Source: Desulfobacter sp.
GTDB taxonomy: Bacteria; Desulfobacterota; Desulfobacteria; Desulfobacterales; Desulfobacteraceae
DNA length: 19,009 nucleotides
Assembly: GCA_030145005.1 (NCBI GenBank)
Contig: JAQYWJ010000019.1
Location: forward strand, 1-19,009
Reading direction: 5' to 3'
The notes under the pieces were generated by a model. That model made no database searches. It saw only the letters and a program-made list of their open reading frames with translations, and was not told the origin of the DNA. Positions 16,004 through 19,009 of the stretch are shown piece after piece. The position numbers and the translations under genes are program-made. Position 1 is the stretch's first letter. Each line of letters opens with the position of its first letter.

Positions 16004-16029
16004 AAGTTAAGATGCGTCTAAATTAAAAC

Positions 16030-16082
16030 CATGAAGGACGTGAAGATTTATTTCCCGGTATATATTCTTCATGTCCTTCATG
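16030..16082. repeat. 17-bp hairpin repeat after the purine operon
   Basis: CATGAAGGACGTGAAGA (16030-16046) pairs with TCTTCATGTCCTTCATG (16066-16082) through 17 bp with one G-T wobble; the loop is 19 nt. It begins 27 nt past the formyltransferase stop. On the minus strand it is followed by GGTTTTAATTT, so it could terminate leftward transcription; on the plus strand there is no T-run. Related CATGAAGGACATGAAGA hairpins are, from memory, frequent dispersed repeats in proteobacteria. Confidence 0.6.
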
Positions 16083-16095
16083 CTCGTCATGGTAA

Positions 16096-16222
16096 GGGCC
16101 ATGGAAACAATAAAATTTACCACATGGCTTGTCTTTTTACCCGTCTTCTTCGTTGCATCAATGGCCACATATTTCAATATGCTCCCACGCCATGTTGGTA
16201 AATTTTAAAAGTTCCATGGCCC
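16096..16222. repeat. 127-bp near-perfect inverted repeat element (MITE-like)
   Basis: GGGCCATGGAAAC (16096-16108) pairs with GTTCCATGGCCC (16211-16222), and TAAAATTTACCACATGGC (16111-16128) pairs with the complement at 16189-16207; each pair differs by one inserted base. The arms enclose about 60 bp containing TTCTTCGTTG and CATATTTCAATATG. It fills the gap between two convergent genes and has no coding capacity. Size and internal motifs recall the element at 7634-7757. Confidence 0.6.
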
Positions 16223-16261
16223 TAAAATAAAAGTTTCAGCTTGAGTGTATGAATATTGGGC

Positions 16262-18241
16262 TTAGACAGCAAATAATGTCAACTGACCGCGCCGTGCATC
16301 CGCATGCTGGATCGTCACTTGAATCCGGTCTCCTGATTTGAGTTTTAGCCCGGATGCCGGCAGTCTGGATTCAAGCATGAACTCCTTGATAAGAACGTTG
16401 TAATGGTCCCTGTATGCATCAAGCACCAGTCCTTCAAAGCTTTCCCCCCTTAAATCCTGCAGGTATTTGATCAGCCAGTAGCGTCTGCGGGCTGCCTGGA
16501 TGCGTCCTGTATTGGATACAGCCACGGAAATGGCGGCAAGGATATCGTCAAGGTCTTTGGGTGAATAGGGAGTGCCTATACCCAGTATTGCTTTGATTTG
16601 GCGCTGGGTAAGCAGGTCATGGTACCGCCTGATGGGGGAGGTGGCCGTAACATAGGCAGGTACGCCAAGGCCTGCATGGGGCTCGGCATGGGTAGTAATA
16701 ACAGCCCGGCTTAATTGTTTACGCTGGAGGAAATTGGGCATTAATTGAGTTTCAATGCCTTTGAAAATACGTTGTTTGGGCTGTGCCTGGGACCGGAATA
16801 CCCCAGGCATGTCGTTATTTTTTAAAAATTCAGCCATCAGGGTGTTGGCCAGAATCATCATCTCTGAGACCAGCATCCGCGACGGATTCTCCCGGTCCAC
16901 TTTTGTATAATGGATCTTTTTGTTTTCATCCAGCCATACATTGACCTCGGGCAGGGTGATCTGAATGGCCCCGGCCTTGAGACGTTTATCCCGCAGTACG
17001 GTTGCCATTTTGTAAAGTGTGGTGATGGGGTCGTTTTTACCGTTTACAATATTGGCCTCGGTATAACTCATCTGCTGGTGTACCTTGATCACTGATGGAA
17101 CGATTTGATAGTCCTGGACTTCAAAAAAGCGGTTCATCTGTACCAGGGTTGAAACCCCTGGCCGCAACTGGCCTTCCTTAAGACTACACAAATCTTCGGA
17201 CAGGCTGGGGGGAATCATGGGTAATTTGTCGTCGGGCATGTAAATGGACGAGGCTCGCTCCCTGGCAGCCATATCAATGGTGTCCCCCTTGCGAATGCAG
17301 GCCCCGACATCAATAATATGAATTCCAAGCCGATAACCGTTTTCCGTTGTTTCAAGGCTGATGGCATCGTCATAATCCTGGGTGGATTGGCCGTCAATGG
17401 TAATTAAAGGCAGATTTGTCAGATCCTTGCGTTTGGGATCGTCAAATATCAAGGGGGCGGTTTTGCACAGCTGGTCAGCTGCCTGGCTCACCTTAGCTGA
17501 AAATGAAGTGGGAATCCGCAGGTATACCAGATCCAGGTTTTCATCCACATCCCAGATCCCGGCTTTTACAAAAAGTTCAAACAACCGGTCAGGGGAACTT
17601 AAACCTGTTTTTTTGATGATTGCCTTTGCTAAAGAGGCTTTTTCAGCATCATTGCCGAAAATATAATAGTCTTTTAAAATTTTTATGAGAACAGGATCCT
17701 GCTCTTCACTGACATCATCCTGATCCCGGAGCCGTACTAACCAGGCAGCGCCTTTTGTGATCAGGGCATTCTTTCGTTCTTCTATCCTGATCTGCCGTTT
17801 TTTTGCCTCCACCTGCGCTTCTGTGAAAGGCAAAAAAATTACTTTGTTAAATTTAAAATAGAGGCGGTCATTAAAAAAGGCCCGGATAACGGCAGCTTCG
17901 TGGTCCGGGTTCAATGGCGGATCAAAACAGAATAAGGTCATGGTGGAAATATCTATTTCCTGGGGGTCATCATGGAGAATTTCCCATAACCCTCTGATAT
18001 CTATAGACTCTGATAATTTTTTGCGGGTTTCAGTTACCTGTTTGAGGTGAGAAACCAAGGTTGTTTTGGAAAGTTTGGTATCCAGCACGGTCTCGGAAAC
18101 ATGTGCTAGACGTTTTTCGGAAAAGCTGACTTCCCGGTTGTTCTCATTGAGCAGCCGAAGCTTTCCTTTTGCTTGACTTAAAATAACCGCAGATATAATT
18201 TTTTGCTGGTCTATATATTCAACAATGTTACCAATATTCAT
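16262..18241 (-). CDS. RNase II/RNB-family 3'-5' exoribonuclease
   Basis: From the start chosen here the protein has 659 residues. The RNB catalytic core begins with LITIDGQSTQDYDDAI; Asp 283, 289, 291 and 292 match the metal-binding acidic cluster of RNase II. Further family motifs are IHIIDVGA, YMPDDKLPMIPPSLSEDLCSL, LVSEMMILAN and TSPIRRYHDLLTQRQI (534-549). The last 60 residues resemble an S1-type RNA-binding domain. It should degrade single-stranded RNA processively in the cytoplasm. The frame is open 41 codons further, to 18364, but that extension is hydrophobic and Cys-rich, overlaps the divergent gene, and the family normally begins at the MNIGNIVEYID segment. The chosen ATG has no obvious Shine-Dalgarno; GTG near 18298, behind AAAAAGGG, is an alternative. 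Confidence 0.88.
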   Translation of the reverse strand: MNIGNIVEYIDQQKIISAVILSQAKGKLRLLNENNREVSFSEKRLAHVSETVLDTKLSKTTLVSHLKQVTETRKKLSESIDIRGLWEILHDDPQEIDISTMTLFCFDPPLNPDHEAAVIRAFFNDRLYFKFNKVIFLPFTEAQVEAKKRQIRIEERKNALITKGAAWLVRLRDQDDVSEEQDPVLIKILKDYYIFGNDAEKASLAKAIIKKTGLSSPDRLFELFVKAGIWDVDENLDLVYLRIPTSFSAKVSQAADQLCKTAPLIFDDPKRKDLTNLPLITIDGQSTQDYDDAISLETTENGYRLGIHIIDVGACIRKGDTIDMAARERASSIYMPDDKLPMIPPSLSEDLCSLKEGQLRPGVSTLVQMNRFFEVQDYQIVPSVIKVHQQMSYTEANIVNGKNDPITTLYKMATVLRDKRLKAGAIQITLPEVNVWLDENKKIHYTKVDRENPSRMLVSEMMILANTLMAEFLKNNDMPGVFRSQAQPKQRIFKGIETQLMPNFLQRKQLSRAVITTHAEPHAGLGVPAYVTATSPIRRYHDLLTQRQIKAILGIGTPYSPKDLDDILAAISVAVSNTGRIQAARRRYWLIKYLQDLRGESFEGLVLDAYRDHYNVLIKEFMLESRLPASGLKLKSGDRIQVTIQHADARRGQLTLFAV

Positions 18242-18299
18242 GCAGGGACAATAACAGGAAGGCGTATTAAAGTCAAATCCGGCAAACAAAGACAGCACC

Positions 18300-18328
18300 T
18301 TGAATACACCCTTTTTTTCAAGTAAGAT
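18300..18328 (+). promoter_or_regulatory. Possible sigma-70 promoter for the Smr gene
   Basis: TTGAAT (18300-18305) and TAAGAT (18323-18328) are 17 nt apart. The predicted start, near 18335, is one base from the ATG at 18336, which lacks a Shine-Dalgarno, so the message could be leaderless. A dyad CTTGAA/TTCAAG (18299-18304, 18317-18322) lies inside the element. Each hexamer matches consensus in only four of six positions. Confidence 0.25.
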
Positions 18329-18335
18329 AGCTATT

Positions 18336-19009
18336 ATGGCAAAGAAAAATACCAGGAAAAACAAACAAAAATTAAAGCGTAAAAAAGATCTGCCTAAACT
18401 GGCATCGGATAAAGATTTTTTAGATGCGTTTTTAATGGATGGCGAAGAGGCTTTGAAAGAAAAACAGGGAAATTCAAAAAAGCCTGTTGAACCCAGGAAA
18501 AATTTAAATAAACATGGCCTTCCCTTTCTGGATGATTATGCAACCTGGATGAATAAAAATATTGATTCCCAGACCCTATCTGATGATAAGACCCCAGAAC
18601 AGGGGGCGGCAGCGCCTGAACCGGAGGCGGCGTTTTCAACCCTGCTGGAAGCCTCCCTGAAACAAAATCGTCCCCCCCGTCATGCGCCTAAACCCATGCC
18701 CTTGAAACGAAGGCTCAAGCGCTATCCGCCACCCGAAGCAGATCTTGACCTCCACGGGTTCACAGCCATCGGAGCCCAGGTCAAAACTCGGACTTTTATT
18801 TCAAGTGCCCATGTCCAGGGGGTTTTTACCCTGCGCATTATTGTGGGCAAGGGGCTTCACTCCGAAGATGGCCCTGTGCTTCCCCATGTGGTGGAAGACC
18901 TGCTAAAGGAGATGAAAAAGGAAAATATTGTCCTATCCTATGAATGGGAGGGTGGAAAGAGATCAAAATTCGGTGCTGTGCTGGTTTATCTTAAAAGGTT
19001 TGATGATTA
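18336..19009 (+). CDS. Smr domain protein (stop codon cut by window end)
   Basis: The frame from ATG 18336 runs 224 codons to 19007 and ends with the bases TA, the first two of a probable stop codon; the gene is thus complete but for one base. The N-terminal 130 residues are charged and low-complexity, beginning with a strongly basic stretch (KKNTRKNKQKLKRKK). The C-terminal Smr domain has LDLHGF (137-142), IIVGKGLHSEDGPVL (168-182) and GGKRSKFGAVLVYL (206-219). Stand-alone Smr proteins are nucleases that act on RNA or branched DNA in several bacteria and include ribosome-collision factors. It is divergent from the RNase II-family gene, which suggests a shared RNA-quality theme. Confidence 0.85.
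   Translation, partial: MAKKNTRKNKQKLKRKKDLPKLASDKDFLDAFLMDGEEALKEKQGNSKKPVEPRKNLNKHGLPFLDDYATWMNKNIDSQTLSDDKTPEQGAAAPEPEAAFSTLLEASLKQNRPPRHAPKPMPLKRRLKRYPPPEADLDLHGFTAIGAQVKTRTFISSAHVQGVFTLRIIVGKGLHSEDGPVLPHVVEDLLKEMKKENIVLSYEWEGGKRSKFGAVLVYLKRFDD

Noticed and set aside
18242..18364. N-terminal extension of the RNase gene, with a hydrophobic, membrane-like start
   Set aside because: It overlaps the divergent Smr gene and its probable promoter, has no family counterpart that I know, and the RNase family begins at the later Met. An anchored RNase would need independent support.

Overview
The window looks like chromosomal DNA from a Gram-negative anaerobe, most likely a sulfate-reducing Desulfobacterota (Desulfobacteraceae-like). 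This is inferred from several things: a DUF362 protein with two [4Fe-4S] motifs, abundant two-component signalling, sigma-54 control, a lipoprotein partner of a sensor kinase, a YkgJ-type cysteine protein, and a purH function split over two genes. No database search was possible, so the taxon is a judgement. No rRNA, tRNA, CRISPR or phage genes were seen.

Layout. 1-1115 is decayed, AT-rich DNA with the C-terminal remnant of an IS5-like transposase. 1116-1547 (-) is a small secreted protein of unknown function, bracketed by an imperfect 36-bp direct repeat. 1719-3868 (-) is a two-gene operon: a DUF362 ferredoxin-like protein, then a protein with a C-terminal J domain. 4069-7626 (+) is a three-gene operon (membrane histidine kinase, lipoprotein with a coiled coil, sigma-54 response regulator) with the same order as enterobacterial glrK-qseG-glrR. 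A good -24/-12 sigma-54 promoter lies just before it. A second one lies before the 102-aa gene at 8089, preceded by three short repeats about two helical turns apart. 8693-9403 (+) is a YkgJ/CxxCxxCC protein. 9602-13620 (-) is a cytoplasmic phosphorelay: a hybrid kinase with a probable V4R-like input domain, then a Rec-GGDEF diguanylate cyclase with an intact I-site. 14067-16003 (+) holds IMP cyclohydrolase and AICAR formyltransferase as separate, tightly spaced genes. 16262-18241 (-) is an RNase II-family exonuclease. Divergent from it, 18336 to the window end (+) is an Smr-domain protein whose stop codon is cut by the edge.

How the parts fit. The most coherent story is the local sigma-54 circuit: a GlrK/QseG/GlrR-like envelope-sensing system with a sigma-54 promoter of its own and a second one on a small gene just downstream. 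The regulator carries GAFTHA in place of the canonical GAFTGA sigma-54 contact loop. The hybrid kinase/cyclase pair is a second, independent route to c-di-GMP output. Three dyad-symmetric repeat elements sit at 3' ends of genes (about 7634-7757, 16030-16082 and 16096-16222) and look like dispersed MITE/REP-type sequences.
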